Assembly (NCBI RefSeq): GCF_026151205.1
Contig: NC_087084.1
Span: 15,392,322-15,456,321 of the forward strand
Direction of reading: 5' to 3'
Source of the DNA: Bolinopsis microptera
Lineage: Eukaryota > Ctenophora > Tentaculata > Lobata > Bolinopsidae
DNA length: 64,000 bases
Shown here: positions 11,481-26,034 of the stretch, one piece after another
Layout of the letters: every line of letters starts with the position of its first letter
Numbering within the stretch: the stretch's first letter is position 1
The notes under the pieces: generated by a model
The model's database searches: none
Told to the model about the DNA's origin: nothing
The model's input: only the letters and a program-made list of their open reading frames with translations
Made by a program: the position numbers and the translations under genes

Positions 11481-12890
11481 TAATAAACGATAGGCTATGA
11501 TTACCGTTTTCATCTTAGACTACTGGATCATCTTATTATATGATTAATTTATAAACGAAACTGGCAATACAAAAGATTATAATGCGGGAGTTTGGCTGCT
11601 CTTCTATAATAAATACACATGTGTGTGTGTGTGTGTGTTTTGTTTTTTTTTTGTTTTTTTGTCTTCAATTTACAGAATGCTTGCTAGAGATAAGAACAAA
11701 ATATTTATCAAGACTATACATGCACATGAGTAACTGACGTGGATAAGCCTTCGTAAAAACGGATCCGAAAAGTAAATGCGGCAACTCGGGTCCTTGGTAT
11801 TGTCGTCGGTATATTGTCCATTATCTACTTTCGCTTTCGTAGTTATACAAATAGTGGAGTTCTAATTACATACTTTAAACCGATAAGTAGAATGAATGAA
11901 GATACCTGACAATCATCACTTCTATAATCTCAAAAGCATGATATCTCGTAGTGATGTATATTGTACTATGAAACTTTAAATTACATTTTGGCGCTCACAT
12001 GAACTCATGAATGAATTGCCGCTTAAGGTTCTTGTAAATGCGGCAGGGCACCTTCAAGCTTAAATTATTCACCTTACTGAGGCAGTCAACCAAAGCGTGC
12101 TTTTATTTTTATGATATGATATGGTTTGATTGTATTAATAATACCAAAGATTTAAATATTTGTTTCCAAAAAAATTTGTTTTCCCATTTCGACCAAATTT
12201 TAACGGGCGATACTTGTAAATATTGATTCTAATATTACCGTGACGTAGTCAAATCCGGCGCGCGTCCTGGTAGGTTAAAACCAACCAACAAAAATTGATG
12301 CAACGGAAGTCAACTCTAATATTGCAAAACAACAATCTTGTCGAGCGAAGCAATGCAAAAATATAAAAATATTTTCACAAAAGCTATATTTCACTCTAAT
12401 TCCATAATTGTGCTTTTTACGGATGAAAAAGGTGAAACAGTAAACAATAATATTTTTTAGAGCTTTTTTTTTCTTCTTTCAAAATCAACTAGTGATACTC
12501 GTAAAATAGTTTTTGTTTTCAGTTTTAATACTTTCAACACTACTATATAACAATAATTTAGGACCCATGTCAAAGCGTATAGGAAAAGACTAAGTACGTC
12601 CGTTTGTATCCTAAGCAACGCTCTACTCCTGGGCGTACATTATTGACTTCGCCATGTTTCTCGCTCCTCACCGCCATTTCTCCTCCCTCTCTCACATCAT
12701 AGGGATCTGAATTCTGTTACGCAATGTTTTAACTCGTTTTCATTAAATACTGGAAACTCTCAAGGCCAGTGGTTGATAATGTCCATGAGACGTAAAGAGA
12801 AAATTTCTGTTAAATGCGAGACTTCTTGAGTTGCATTCAGATTTGTTCAGAACAAAGTGGTTCAACATGGCACTATGATGTTCTGAACTT
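11480..12890. other. AT-rich DNA with a GT microsatellite; no gene (mirror: 26,835-28,150)
   Basis: A (GT)n run at 11,621-11,638 is followed by T-rich sequence. One copy of the dispersed GC-rich motif lies at 12,243-12,285. The 62-codon ORF at 12,038-12,226 has a matching but shifted mirror at 27,451-27,636 (-). It is low-complexity and I do not call it a gene. Confidence 0.5.
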
Positions 12891-13610
12891 AAATACTTTA
12901 TGGCCAAGCAACTGCTGAGAAAACTGCCACAACGTGCTCACTTCGACCTGGAGAAGAATAAGTATGTCTTCCCTCAAATGACACACACACTAAGGATCCG
13001 AATCGATATTTTAAAATTATACCTGGATATCAAGCTATGCATATATCACTCCAAGTTGGCTGCAAGCGAAACTCATGCCCATAGCAAGCATGTACAAGTT
13101 CTATCTTGTGCAACTAGTACCACAACGACGACAGTGTCCCTCTTGACCATCGCAAGTATTAATGTAGTTTCATTTGGAGCTGAGAGGACCATCGACATAG
13201 ATTCAGAAAATGGGGATAAGCGATGTAACATAATGCGTATATCACCCCAAAGGACTGTAGTTGTATATTATGAAACCGGGTGTCAGGAATATTGTCTTCA
13301 CAAGGTTTCCGAGCAGAAGACTAGATTAAGGGGACTCGGTATAGCTATCTGTTTCGCGCTGCCAGAAACCGAAGACGAGATTACAAATAGTATCAAGTGA
13401 GCAGATTGCCCCACAACAATACCAATGCCGCCACCCACCAACCTCATCACCAACCCTTTCGCTACCGAAATACTCTTCAAGAACCGAATAGCAGGAAAAC
13501 CACTGTCCTGTTTGGTACTCAATGACAAAATTCGTATCGGACAAATAAGTTGTGAGGAATCCGGGGAGGAAAGTAATCAATGTGTCTCAAAGTGGTGCAA
13601 ACATTAAGAG
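12890..13610 (+). other. Coding-like block of unknown function (left arm)
   Basis: A 166-codon plus frame (12,900-13,400) and a following 60-codon frame (13,425-13,607) correspond to several long minus-strand frames in the mirror copy (26,835-26,035). Among these are a 95-codon frame with FFAARYEDRSHVVKEDRLPA and a 60-codon frame with YSDVTVTVYHPKKRCRFVYM. The frames mirror each other in pieces, suggesting one protein of more than 200 residues broken by indels. I recognise no domain. It could be part of LINE-C (an ORF1) lying downstream on the same strand, another transposon gene, or a host exon. Confidence 0.4.
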
Positions 13611-14950
13611 ACATCACAGAAACAATCATAATTTTCATAAGAACACTAAGCAGCAGCAGAATCTGACGATAGTGAAAAATTATATTGATGTTGGTACAAA
13701 TGACATTAAACATTCTAAGTAGGGTTCATTTCCTTAGGAAGTAGTCTCACTGAATTAATTACACCATAAGCAGTTATTTTCCCGCTGCAATTATAATTAT
13801 TCCAATGTTTTGTCAGGTCCCTATTAAATGTTTCAATTTCCTACATAGCAAAGAATTTCTAGATTTTAAATAATCTACTTAAAGACTTATGTCCTAAAGT
13901 AATAATTGCGTGTTACTTAGACTGTTTCTCAGGCTTTTTAACTCGAGATTAGATCATGTATTGACTTCTATACCATGATTGGCTTCCAATCTCAATATGA
14001 GAGGAGTAGTTTACTGTCCCACTAGCTTAAAGTTTGTTTAAACGAACACATATATGACAGGGTTGGAAATTTTCTGGAGTTAAATCTTTGAGCTTTTCTC
14101 CATAAAATTTTGATTAAGACGTTGCGCCTAAAATAAAACTCAAACCAATCTCTGATTAATCCTTTTCTCAATTTTATGCCTCCCACTTTCAGTACATCTT
14201 CACTGTCCTTTTCCAATATGTTAGACAATGAATCGTTTAGGACTTATGAATAGGTTCTTTTTGCATGCAAAAAGGCCTCGTCAAACAAGACAATAAATGC
14301 CACTTATTACAGATCAACAGCGTTTATACCTAACAAAATTTACACATTTAAGTCTCCATTACACCCACCCAACAACTACAATTATCATAATCAAATGTTT
14401 TCACTTCTAGTTCTCTCATCATGACTTACGGTCTCCCAATTCTCTCTCCACGTTAGGTCCATAAACAACGTAATTCCCCCTAGATTCTAATATTCATTCC
14501 TCTCTACTCCTTGACACCCACAGTTATCTTATACCATATCTTGACTAGCACCCACATCAAAACTATTCTTTGTAATAATCTCCTCATGGTTTAAATAAGA
14601 AATGTTCTTCTCCTGGTAAGATGAATAAGTCAAGTATTCCAGCCGCCTCAGGCGTCTAGTCTCTTTAACCATTCTTTGGTTTTCTCTCCTGAACTTTCTT
14701 TTGATAACTCTTGTTAATCCTTCTATGCTTAATCCATGATCCCACTCCTATGTGTACTCTACCAAAATTTCCAAGTCTCATTCCTTTCAGTAACCTAAGG
14801 CTCCTCCCATCCCCCCTTCTTGATGGATAATAAGAGTATCGAACTTTCAATCCCTTTGCTAACATAGAGCACCTGACATAATTGGCCCTAAATGAGACTT
14901 CTCAAAAATCTATTTCTAGCAACGAATCTTTCCTTCTTCTCAAGTATGAA
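13610..14950. other. Unassigned; possibly 5' part of LINE-C (mirror: 24,750-26,035)
   Basis: The stretch is AT-rich. No frame is shared between arms except short pieces near 14,640-14,900. It lies directly upstream of the LINE-C endonuclease on the same strand, so a 5' UTR or ORF1 remnant is possible. Confidence 0.35.
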
Positions 14951-17640
14951 AACTACCCGCGAATGACCGCACGAGAAAGAACTTCATCCACAGATTCCTA
15001 ATAAACCTAAAAAGTTTTAGGGAAAAATGGAGGTTTGTTCTATTGGCGTGTTCGGTCTTGATCTCGACGCCCACTACAACCCGACTACAGTGTACCTAGT
15101 GCAAAATGCTTGCGTTAAAATTTCTTTACTACAAAGAGAGTAATGAATCTGTACTTGTTATAGAGAGGAGACGTCTGTGGTTACCTAATCTAGATGTATA
15201 TTTAGTTATCTTCGCACGCAAGTTTCCAAAAGAATCGCCCTAAAATCTATGTTATTTGGTGATTTTTAATCTCCCCCATACAGACTGGGCTATTCTTCAC
15301 CAGTACCGTACCTATTGCTAATCATCATAGATACATTCAGTTGATCTTTCTCCCCTCCCAGTTGATCCACATCACCCACCCTTAAAAGTGTGTAATACAT
15401 TTAGACATTCTTCTCATAATTTATGATAACACACTCGTACCTAAATGTCTGTGATATCATCCGTGTGCAAAACTGATCATTTTCTTCACTTTTATCCAAT
15501 AAATAGCTCCTTTTCCCGTAAAAAACTCCTAAACGTAAAATCTATTAATTGTAAGTAAAGCAAACTGGACATGATTAACCGTGAATTATGCTCGATTAAT
15601 TGCAAGTCCCTAGAATGCTGATCCTGATTCGTCCGGGAAGTTATTTTTAATGACTGCTTTATGATTTAGTTGATATACAGTATATCCCTAAAGTACTATT
15701 AAATAAGAGAGTTCCAACCCCGTTGGTTCGCTAGGAATGTTTTTTTCATGTGCCGTAAAAAAGATAGACTCAGAGCTACATTTAAAATTATCTGCGGTTC
15801 TATTGCCTGAAGATTAAGTTTGTTACAATCCGTAAAGATTTATAGAGGGCCTCATCAGCCAAAATAAGAGATAATCTTTTAATAGTGGGATGATCCAGCG
15901 CTTAAACTAAGACGATTTTGGTCACATGTAAGTATAAAATCTAACTCTGCCGTATTCCAAATTGATGTTAGTTATTCTGGACAGCTTCGGTTTATTTTCA
16001 ATCCAAAGATCAAGCTGAACTTTTCAATCTTTCTTTATAACCATTTTCGGATCCTTCACTTATACAACATGACATCTCTATGTCAATGAGTGTTGATTAG
16101 ATTTGTGACCTCTCGATCATCGATGTTCGAAGCTCATTCAAATATTATTCAAATAAAGCCCAGGACAATGCATACACTAAAATCTAAAAAATTGTTCCGT
16201 ATGTTTACTTTACCCTCTAACATGCATTTTTCGTGGATCCTTACAACAGCGGCTACATTCCACAAGAATGAAACTTGCACTGTTGTCCCAAAATTTAAGA
16301 AAGAAGAAAGTGCGTTTAAAACTATATACCACTATCCCTTACTTTTTTAGTCATGAAATTTTTGACGCATTGTTAAACGTACACTGCTTTCTTTGACAAG
16401 TACCCTTCCTTGATCCCATCAGCATGGTTTTCTAAGCGACAAAGTCATGCACAACCAATATGATATTTTGTGATAGCCGGCATTGTCTCTAACGAAAACA
16501 TTATCAATCATGTTGTGTATTTTGATTTTAGCTAAGGCCTTTTGATTCGTAAATCATATATCCGTACTTCATAAGCTAAAGACCATATATAACATTGATG
16601 GTTCTCTTCTCAATTTCTTCCAATGACCTTCAAGCCGTTACCAAAGAGTTGTTATTGGTAATGAGAATGTCATCTACCCTCTCAGTTAATATCTGGTGTC
16701 CCCCAGGGCTTCTAACCTTGGATCCCCCTTACATTTTGTATTTGTATATCAGATATTCCTCTTGTGCCTTTCGATAATACTGATATTGTTTTGTATGCCG
16801 AAGATACAAAATCTGACGTAAATACATCATCTTCTGATAATACCAATATACAAAGTAGGATATAGACTATCTCTCTGACTGGAGCACTTAGAAACAAAAT
16901 GCGATCCCTCCAGCAAAATGTAATGTGATTATTTGGTTTTCAGGAAAACCACCTTTATCTCTCCATACGCATATAATCTGAGCCTCTCCTCTTGTGTAAG
17001 TAATTAAAAAAGACTTGTGCGATGTTACTCCTAAGCTCAGTTGGAATAGTCAGTGCGACAGAATTTATACAAAGAGCCAGCCACAACTTGTATGGTCAGA
17101 AGAGTGGCAAATTGTCATGATCAAAACGTCGCCGGCGCTTTACCTCTCCCTGGTTTCGTAGACCAAATCGAAAATTGTTTTCCATAATCTGCGCCCTTGT
17201 AATAAATCGCTTAGTGATAAATTAGAAAGTCCCAAAAGAGAGCTATTAAAATGGAATACATCTGAAGAGGCGCAGTTATCCACCTGAGCAATAATCAAAA
17301 AAGTGCAAGCTTTCGACAATCTCCCTTTGACTCAAAAGTTGACTGTGAATGATCTTATTTTTTTCCCAAAGTTCTGAACAATTTAATTCCTGTATGGATG
17401 CCTCACTATCTCACTTATATCAGGCACTTCTCGACTACAGACGTTGCCACCTCGACAGTCTGTCTATTGTGTCATCAATTTTACCTAAGTTAAGTCAAAT
17501 TCACACACCTTATGTACCTCAAATAGCCCACTGGCAAAATCATTTTTCTACGAACTCATATACAGTGGATGGACTCCCCTTTACATTTAAGACAGATTGT
17601 GTCTACAAGTGTTTTCAAAGCTGAGGTCATTAGCATCTAT
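14950..17640 (+). pseudogene. LINE-C with endonuclease and reverse transcriptase (left arm)
   Basis: Combining both arms, the endonuclease part reads GDFNL..THTDWLSYPS near 15,255-15,310 and DHFPVTF near 15,470-15,490. These are typical of APE-type endonucleases of non-LTR elements. RT follows: a 'DFAKAFDSV'-like block near 16,525-16,550; MSSTLSV..GVPQG..LGP near 16,665-16,735; and LYAEDT near 16,790-16,810 in place of ADD. A C-terminal part ends near 17,620 with a clear 91-codon frame (17,349-17,624). Frames shift every 50-150 bases. The ADD-to-AED reading may be an error in this arm. Confidence 0.75.
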
Positions 17641-19675
17641 GGAAATGTTCTTGGATAGTGAAACAACAGCCTAGCCTAATCTCTTTGCTCCCCCTATTAT
17701 TATTAATTTGTTTTATTACTTTTTTTTATCTACTTCCTATACATTCAACATCAGATCACACAGCTGCACCCGCAACACCTCACACATTAAATGACTCAGA
17801 TCAACGTATCTAATGTATCTGGAATTTGACGTATTGAAATACCAATTTTGACTATCTATCCACAGTTTATTCACATGATTTGTTGTTATTAAATATTTTT
17901 CATAATTTATTGGATTTAGATTAATTCTATGGTAATGGGTCCAAGTTACCTGCGGACAAGGTCACTATGTGTTTATACCGTGTATGGTGCCCGAATCAAA
18001 TTTTACAGATGGGGGCATATATTTTGAACGATGCTCTTATTATATTCCATCTATTGCTGTACTCTGTAAAATTTGAAAAGTAATTAATAAAAAAAAAAAT
18101 ATTAACAGGACCTTCGACAGTCCAACCGGCGCCTCCTAGATAGTTATAAACCTACAATTCCAAAAAAAAGTTTTATATTTTTTTCCAAGTAATTTATAAA
18201 AATGATAAATGCATGTATTGACTTTAAATACAACCAATGCAAATATATTCACAATTCATGTAGTTTTTGCAACCAAGTAATTAAAACATTACAATTTGAG
18301 GAAGTGTACTGCATTCCTCAGGAAATATAAACCGCGCTTTTCATAAATCAGAGATAATGTTTGTTAACTCAACTCAAAATTTAACCGCGACGATGCATGC
18401 GAAGTGCGACGTCAGACGTCCCCAACTTTATAGTCCATGTTATAAGATACAAGCGCGAGCACAAAATTTTGTCTCTGGGGATTTTTAAATTGGGGTACCA
18501 AAAGTTTGCCGTCTAAAGTGAATAATGCAAATTCACCGTGTGTAGCAAAACACGTCGAGTGTACAAGGATACAAGATACCAAGGAACAAAAGTGATAATT
18601 ATTTTATTGAATTCACAATAATATAATTCTGATATAAATAAGTTACACGCTTCTAATCATTTTAACAAATGTGTAGGATAAAATAGAAAATGATATATAT
18701 AAAATGCTATTTTATCTTTAATTAGAATCAATTGTATGGGTCAAGGGGGGCATGCATCCGTGTAGGTGAGCCTCCTGTGCATTGCAAGAGTTAAAAGACG
18801 AAACATGTAATTTCTTGCTTAAAATGCATAAGCTCCTAAAATCCAATAGTTTGAAGGACGAACTATTGGATTGCAAAAGTAATGACGTTATGATTGATAT
18901 TATAACTGAATATTACCATTTCCAGTCGTAACCGTTGAATCTTTTAATTCTGCATGACATTTGATATCTGGAGAGATTTATCCAAAATTCATATTACTAA
19001 TATCACGTACTAGTGACGTGTAACCCTTGCCTACGCGCGGTCCGGACTTTCACTATCGCAGTTAAAATGCATATAATAAACGTGCAATTTATTTGAAAAC
19101 ACCTTTAGACATTTTCGTAGTTAAAACAGTGCGTATGTTATGAACTCGCCATTCCAACAGACCACAAATAATTCTGAGTGCACCTCACATAACTAATAGT
19201 AATACTTGATAGGCAAACTTGACTCTTGAGTTCCTGCCAAATTACCTAATTATATAAGCAAAATCTATTAATAGTTGGAGAGAAAAAAATAGAGGAAGTA
19301 GAGAGACACACAGACACACACTTAGTATTTGGTTCACAAATTCAATTAAAACCACTACACCGATCGATTTAAAAAACCTTCATAATTTGGGCTCGTCAGA
19401 TTTTTTCTCGGCACTATACAATAAAACCACCCGTAACTCTTACCGTGTCTTGATTAATTAATTTCACACATCACAGACAGAGAGACTAGCACACATCCTG
19501 GATTATAGTAGTGATGATGTCATATAGGGCAAACATAAAACAAAGTGTGCGAATTTGTTGATTGGTGGGAGTGTTTTTAAAAAATGTATTCACATTTATC
19601 CTGTTATGATGACATTTTATACACTATCGAACCCTTCGTGAATAGAGAAAAGATATTATTCATTGACTTTATTTA
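17640..19675. other. AT-rich DNA, no gene (mirror: 19,940-21,950)
   Basis: Holds one dispersed GC-rich motif at 18,112-18,157 (mirror 21,487-21,530). A local inverted repeat, 'ccaatagttt' / 'aactattgg', lies at 18,842-18,871. A CA-rich run lies at 19,308-19,321. No ORF is conserved between arms. Confidence 0.5.
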
Positions 19676-19940
19676 TGAATTCTAATCTTGTGCTTCAGTT
19701 TCTTTCTTTGCTTCAGGATGTAATGTACAATAGAAACAGGAACCAACAGGGGTGGAAAATCGTGTCATCAATTAAGTGACACGTTCAAAACACTAATACG
19801 ATGATTGTTACGCTCAAGAGATGGCAGGAATTAAAGAAGAATCAGGTTTCCTGTCAAAAACGATTATTAACTATTCGGGAATTGGTACAATTCATTCTAA
19901 TTAGAATCTAATTAAATTTACACACCATACAATCAAAACA
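19675..19940. other. Unpaired centre of the palindrome
   Basis: Pairing is clear up to about 19,670 on the left and from about 19,940 on the right (for example 19,623 with 19,998). The roughly 265 bases between show no convincing mirror match to each other. The segment is AT-rich with no gene. It could be the turn-round of a fold-back read, a low-quality stretch, or a real spacer of an inverted duplication. Confidence 0.6.
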
Positions 19941-21949
19941 TTATATCAAATAAAAATGTCAAAGAATAATACTTTCTCTAAGTCCAAAGTTCGATAGTGA
20001 AGAAATGTCAGTCATAAAAGAAAATGAGAATAGCATTTTACAGCCCAACCATCAAACAATTCGCACCAAATTTGGGTTTAAGTATGCATTATATGTATAG
20101 TACACATCAATACAATAATCCCAATGTTTTACTGTCCTCTCTGTCTGTGCATGTGTGGGAATTAATTAATCAAGAAAACGTTAAGAGTTCCGGGGCTGGT
20201 TTAATCTGTATAGTGCCCTGAAAAACTCTGACGAAGCCAAATTATGAAGGTTTTTTTAAATCGATCGTGTTAAGGAGGTATAATTGATACCGATTTTGTG
20301 AACCAAATACTAAAGTGTGGTGTATATGTAGGTACTCTATCCAGCTCTCCCCTCTTTCACTCCCCTCATAATAGATTGCTATATAATTAGGTAATTTGGC
20401 AAGGGAACTTATCAAGAGTCATGATTGCCTACAATATTACTATTAGATATGTGGAGGTATGCTACTCCAGATTAAATTGTGGTCTGTTTGGGAATGACAG
20501 TTCATACATTCGCACAGTTTAACTACGAAAATGTAAAGCGTGTTTTTCAAATAAAATTGGCAATTTTATACTGCATTTTAAACTGCATAGTTGAAGTCCC
20601 GGGACCCGGCCGTAGGCACGTTACACTCACTAGTAGTGACATATGTGTAAAAAGAATTACTGGATAAATCATCCAGAATCAAATGTCATTCCGAATAAAA
20701 AATATCAAGGTTACCGAATTGAAATTGGTAATAATCAGTAAATGATTCATTCATAAAATTTTGCAATCCAATATTGACCTGTCAAATTATTTGATAATTT
20801 AGTGAGCTAAATGCATTTTGAAGCAAGAACATAACAATGTTTATTCGTTCCTTTTTACACTCTATGCAAGCACAGGAGGCCCCTCAAACACGATGCATGC
20901 ATGAACCTACAAATTTGATTTACTTAAGCCAATAGCTTAATATTATAACATTTCAATTTTTATCTCTACACATATTGTAAAGATTAGTAAGCGTGTAACT
21001 TAAATTATATCAGAATTATAACATATTGTGAATTCAATAAAATAATTATCACTTTTGTATCCTTGTATCCTGTATCCTTGTTACACCACGGACGATTAAT
21101 TGCTACACGGTTAATTTCATTATACACACTTAAGGCAACTTTGTACCCAATTAATCAAAATCAGAGACAAAATTTTCTGATCTCGCGCTCTGAATCTTAT
21201 AACACGCCTATTAAAGTTGGAGACGTCTACGTCGTCACTTCCGCATGCATCGGTTCCCGTTTAAATATGATTTGAGTGATAAAAAACATTAATTCTGATT
21301 TAATGAAAAAGCGCGGTTTTATATTTCCTTAGAATGCAGTACAGCTCCTCAAATTGCTACATGTTAATAAAAACTTGTCAAACTTTCATGATATTGATGA
21401 CTAATCTTTTGCATTGATTTATTTAAAGTCAATACATGCATTATAATTTTTTTAAATTACGTTGGAATACTTTTGGCATGGTAGTAAACCTATCAGGACG
21501 CGCGCCGAGTTGGCACTCGTCGACGGTCCTGTTAAATATTTTTTTTTTTTATAAATACTTTCAAAATTTTACAGATACAAGAATAGATGAATTATAAAAT
21601 AGAATCTTCAAAATAGTTGCCCCCATCTGTAAAATATGATGGGCACCCAACCCGATAAACACATAGTGAAGCTATTCCGAGCAGTAACTTGACCATATAC
21701 ATCGAATTAATCCTAAAACCAAAAAAATATGAAAAAGCTATATAATAACAAACAAATCATGGGAATAACTGTGATGATATATCAAAATTGGTAGTTTCAA
21801 TACGTCCCTAATTCCAATGACATTAGATACAGGTCTGGATATGGTCAATAATGTGTGAGGATGCGTGTGAAGTGTGATATGATGTGAAAGTATATGAAGG
21901 TATATAAAAAATTAATAAAACATAAAAAAATATACATGGGGAGCAAAAG

Positions 21950-24750
21950 ACTAGCTAGGCTGTGTTTCACTATCCCAAAACCATTTTCATATAAGCGTAG
22001 TGACCTCATCTTTGAAAACACTTGAACACAACTGTCCTTACCTGTAAAGGGAGTCATTCCCACAGTATAGTGAAGTTCTGTAGAAAAATGATTTTGCCAG
22101 TGGCTATTTGAGGTACATAAGTGTGTGAATTCTGACTAACTTAGGTAAATATTAATGACACAATAGACCGACTGTCGAGTGGCAACGTCTTTGTCGAGAA
22201 GTGCCGCTGATATAAAGAGAATAGTGAGGCAGCCATACATGAATTAATTGTTCAACAACTTAGTGGAAAAAATAAGATCATTCAAGTCAAACTTTTGAGA
22301 CAAAGGTAGATGTCGACAAGGCTTGCACTTTTTGAGACAAATTGCTCAGGAGATAACAGCGGCCCTCTTCAGACAGAATCCATTTAATAGCTCTCTTTTG
22401 GAGACTTTCTATTGATCACTAAGGATTAATTAAAGGCCCAGATATGAACCAGTTTCGAATTGGCTACGAACCAGAGAGGTAAACTGCCCCGTGCGACGTT
22501 CTGATCATGACAATATAGGCCATCTCTGTCAACCACTACCAATTTTGGCATGCCTTAGTATAAATTCTGTCGCACTGACTATTCCAATGACTAATGAAGT
22601 AACATCGACACCAGATCGTTTTCTAGACTCTACATACGCAAGAGGAAGAGCCATCAAGATATATGCGAATGGAGAGAATAAAGATGGTTTTCCTAAACAA
22701 AAATCACTTTACATTTTGCTGGATGGAACGCTATTGTGTTTTTCTAAGGTGCCCATCAGAGAGATAGTCTATAATCCATTTGTTACTTGGTATTATCATA
22801 AGATGATGTATTTTTACCCAGATATTTGTATCATCGGCATACGAAAACAATAATCATTATATCCGAAAGGCAAAGAGGAATTATCAATTGCTAAACAATA
22901 CACAAAGTAAGACCAAGGATAGAGCCCTGGGGGACACCAGATTAACTGAGAGGGTATATGACATCTCATTGCCAGAAACCACTCTTTGGTAACGGGCCCT
23001 TGGAAAGTTTAATTGGTAATAAAATTTGAGAAGAGTAACCACCATACATTGTTATATAAGTGTCTATAGCTTATGAAGAAGGATACATGATTTACAGAAT
23101 CAAATGCCTTAGCAAAATCAAATACACAACATTATTGATAATGTTTTCGTTAAAGACAATGCCACTATCACAAAAATCAACCATATTGGTTGAGCATGAT
23201 GTGCTCTAGAAAAACCAGCTGCCTGGGATCAAGACGGGTACATGTCAAAGAAGCAAGTTTACTTTAACAATTCGCACAAACACTTTCATGACTAAAACAA
23301 GTAAGGATATTGGTCTATAGATATTCAACCTCACTTTCTTACCTTCTTAAATATTGGGACAACATTTGCAAGTTCCATTCTTTGGAGAATGTAGCCTCGT
23401 GTAGATCCCCGAAAAATGCATGTTAAGGGTAAGCTTACAACCTACGAACAATTTTTTAGAAGTTTTAACCGTGTATGCCATCTGGTCCCTGTGCTTTACT
23501 TAATTAATATTGAAAGAAGCTTACTAACATCCCGATAGCGAAGTCGAATAACAAAACACCATCATTGTACATAGAGAAGTACAAGTGCGACATAAAGTGA
23601 AGGTATCCGTAAAACTGTTATAAAAAGAAAGAATTGAAAAGTTTCAGCTTGATCTTTTGGGATAACCGAACTCTGTCCCAGAATAAATAACACAGATTAG
23701 GAATACGGCCGGAGTAGATATATACTTCACATGATGACCAAAACTTCTTATTTAGAAAGCGCTGATCATCACTATTAAAAATATTATCTCTTATTTTTGG
23801 CTTATGAGAGCCACTTAAAATCTTTATACGGCTAGAACAAACTTTAACTCCATCAGAAATAGAAACCAGAAATTTTAAAGTTTTAGCTCTGAGTCTAATC
23901 TTTTTTTCGATAAAAAAAGTTCACTATCGAACCACGGGTTGGAACTCGATTTAATAATGTAACTTTTAGAAAATTATATCAACTATATTCATAATGCAGT
24001 CTTTAACAACTACCAATGACGAATCAGGATCAAGGCAGCTAGATCTTGACAATTAATCGAGGCATAATTCACGATTAATCCATGTCCCATTTTTGCTTTC
24101 TATAAGATTGATAGAATTTTAGCGTTTAGGAGTTTTCTTACGGGAAAAGGAGCTTTTTACTTGAAAAAGTTACAGGAAAATGATCAGATTTGCACACTGA
24201 ATGATATCACAGACATTCAATTTACGATTGTGTTAACATAATTACTGAGAAGAATGTATACAGTAGTTAACCCACTTTTATGGGTGGGTGATGTGATCAA
24301 ACTGGAGAGATAAAGATCACTGAAAGCAATCTATGAATGATTGCTCAATAGGTAGCGTACTTGGATAAGATAGCCAGTCTGTATGGGTGAGATTAGAAAT
24401 CACCAATAACTTAATTTTAGGGGGATTCCTTTTTGGAAACTAGCTTGCGAATATAACTAACCTAAGACCGGTATTAAGGAAACCCAAGAGTCTACTCTAA
24501 ACAAGTAACAGATTACCAATACTCTCTTTGGTAGAAAAAAGAATTTTAACGCAAGCATTTCTGCACCCAGTCTAACTGGTAGTCGGTTGATTAGGCGTCG
24601 AGATCAACCGAACAGCCAAAAGACACCACCCTCCATTTTTCCCTAAATACTTTTAGGGTTAGTAGGATCTTGAGATGATTACTTTCTCGTGCGACATTGC
24701 GGAGATTCATAGAGAAAAGAAGGAAAGATTTACGTTTGCAAGAAATAGAT
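21950..24750 (-). pseudogene. LINE-C with endonuclease and reverse transcriptase (right-arm mirror)
   Basis: Mirror of 14,950-17,640. The endonuclease GDFN-like block is near 24,370-24,420. The 'SVCKSDHFPV' block is near 24,170-24,205. The RT PQGS-like block is near 22,915-22,945 on the minus strand ('ctggtgtcccccagggctct' when reversed). The C-terminal part runs to about 22,060. As in the left arm, no frame is continuous. Confidence 0.72.
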
Positions 24751-26034
24751 TTTTTGAGCAAGTCTCAATAAGGCAATTATGTCAGGCTGCTCTAGTTAGC
24801 AAGGATATAAGTTGAATCATATTAACCAATCTAGAAGGGATGGAGGAGCATATGTTACTGAAATGAATGAGACCTTGACTTTTGGTATAGTACACATATG
24901 AGTTGGGACCTTGAGTAATCAGTAGAAGGATTAACAAAGAGCTATCAAAAGAAAGGTAAGAGAGAAAACCAAAGAATAATAAAGAGACTCACGCCTAGCG
25001 GGCTGGACTACTTACTCTATTCAGTCTTACCAGGGAGAAGCACATTCTTATAAACCATTAAGAGAAATTAACAAAAAAAGTTTTGATGTGGGAGCAATCA
25101 AGAAATGGATAAGATAACGTGGGTCTGTCACGGTAGATAGAGAGGAATGAATATTAGAATCTAGGAGGGAAACCGGTTCATGGACCCTAACCGAGAGAGA
25201 AGAATTGGGAAAAGTAAGTCATGATGAGAAATAAGAAGAGAAACACAAATTATTATGATAATTGTAGTATTTGATGTGATGGGTGTATGGAGACTAAATG
25301 TGTAAATTTTGTTAGGATAAAAAACGTTGATATTATAAGTGCATTTCTTGACTTGTACCGAGGCCTTTTGCATGCAAAAAGACCTATTCTAAGTTCGAAA
25401 CGATTTCATTGTCTAACAAATTGAAAATGTACATGACCGAATAACCTGAAATGGGAGGCATACAATTGAGAAAAAGATTAAATCAGAGATTTGTTTGAGT
25501 TTTTAAATTTAAGCGCAAACATGCTTAAACCAAATATAAAATGAAGACAAGATCAAAGATTTAAATATCCCAGAAGATATTTACAACCTGTCAAAACTGT
25601 GTCGTTTACACAAACTAAAGCCAAGTGACCAGTAAACCGACTCCTCTCATATTGAATGAAGCCATTCATGGTTAATAGAAGTTCATTACATGATCAAAAG
25701 TCTCGATATAAAAGACTGAGAAACATCTAAGAACACGCAATATTATTTAGGCATAATTCTGTTAAGTAATTATTAAAAGTCTGAAACATTCTTTGCTAAG
25801 TAGATATAAAACATTTATAGGAAACAACAATGGATAATTATAATTGCAGCGGGAATAACTGCTTATGGTGTCTATTAATTCAGTGAGGATACTTCCTAAG
25901 GAACTGAACCCCATACTTAAAAGTTTAATGTCGATTTTACCAACACTCATAGAATTTTTTCAATATCGTCAGCTTCGGCAGCTGCATGATTTAATTAAAA
26001 TTATGAATGTTTTTCATGATGTCTCTAAATTTTA

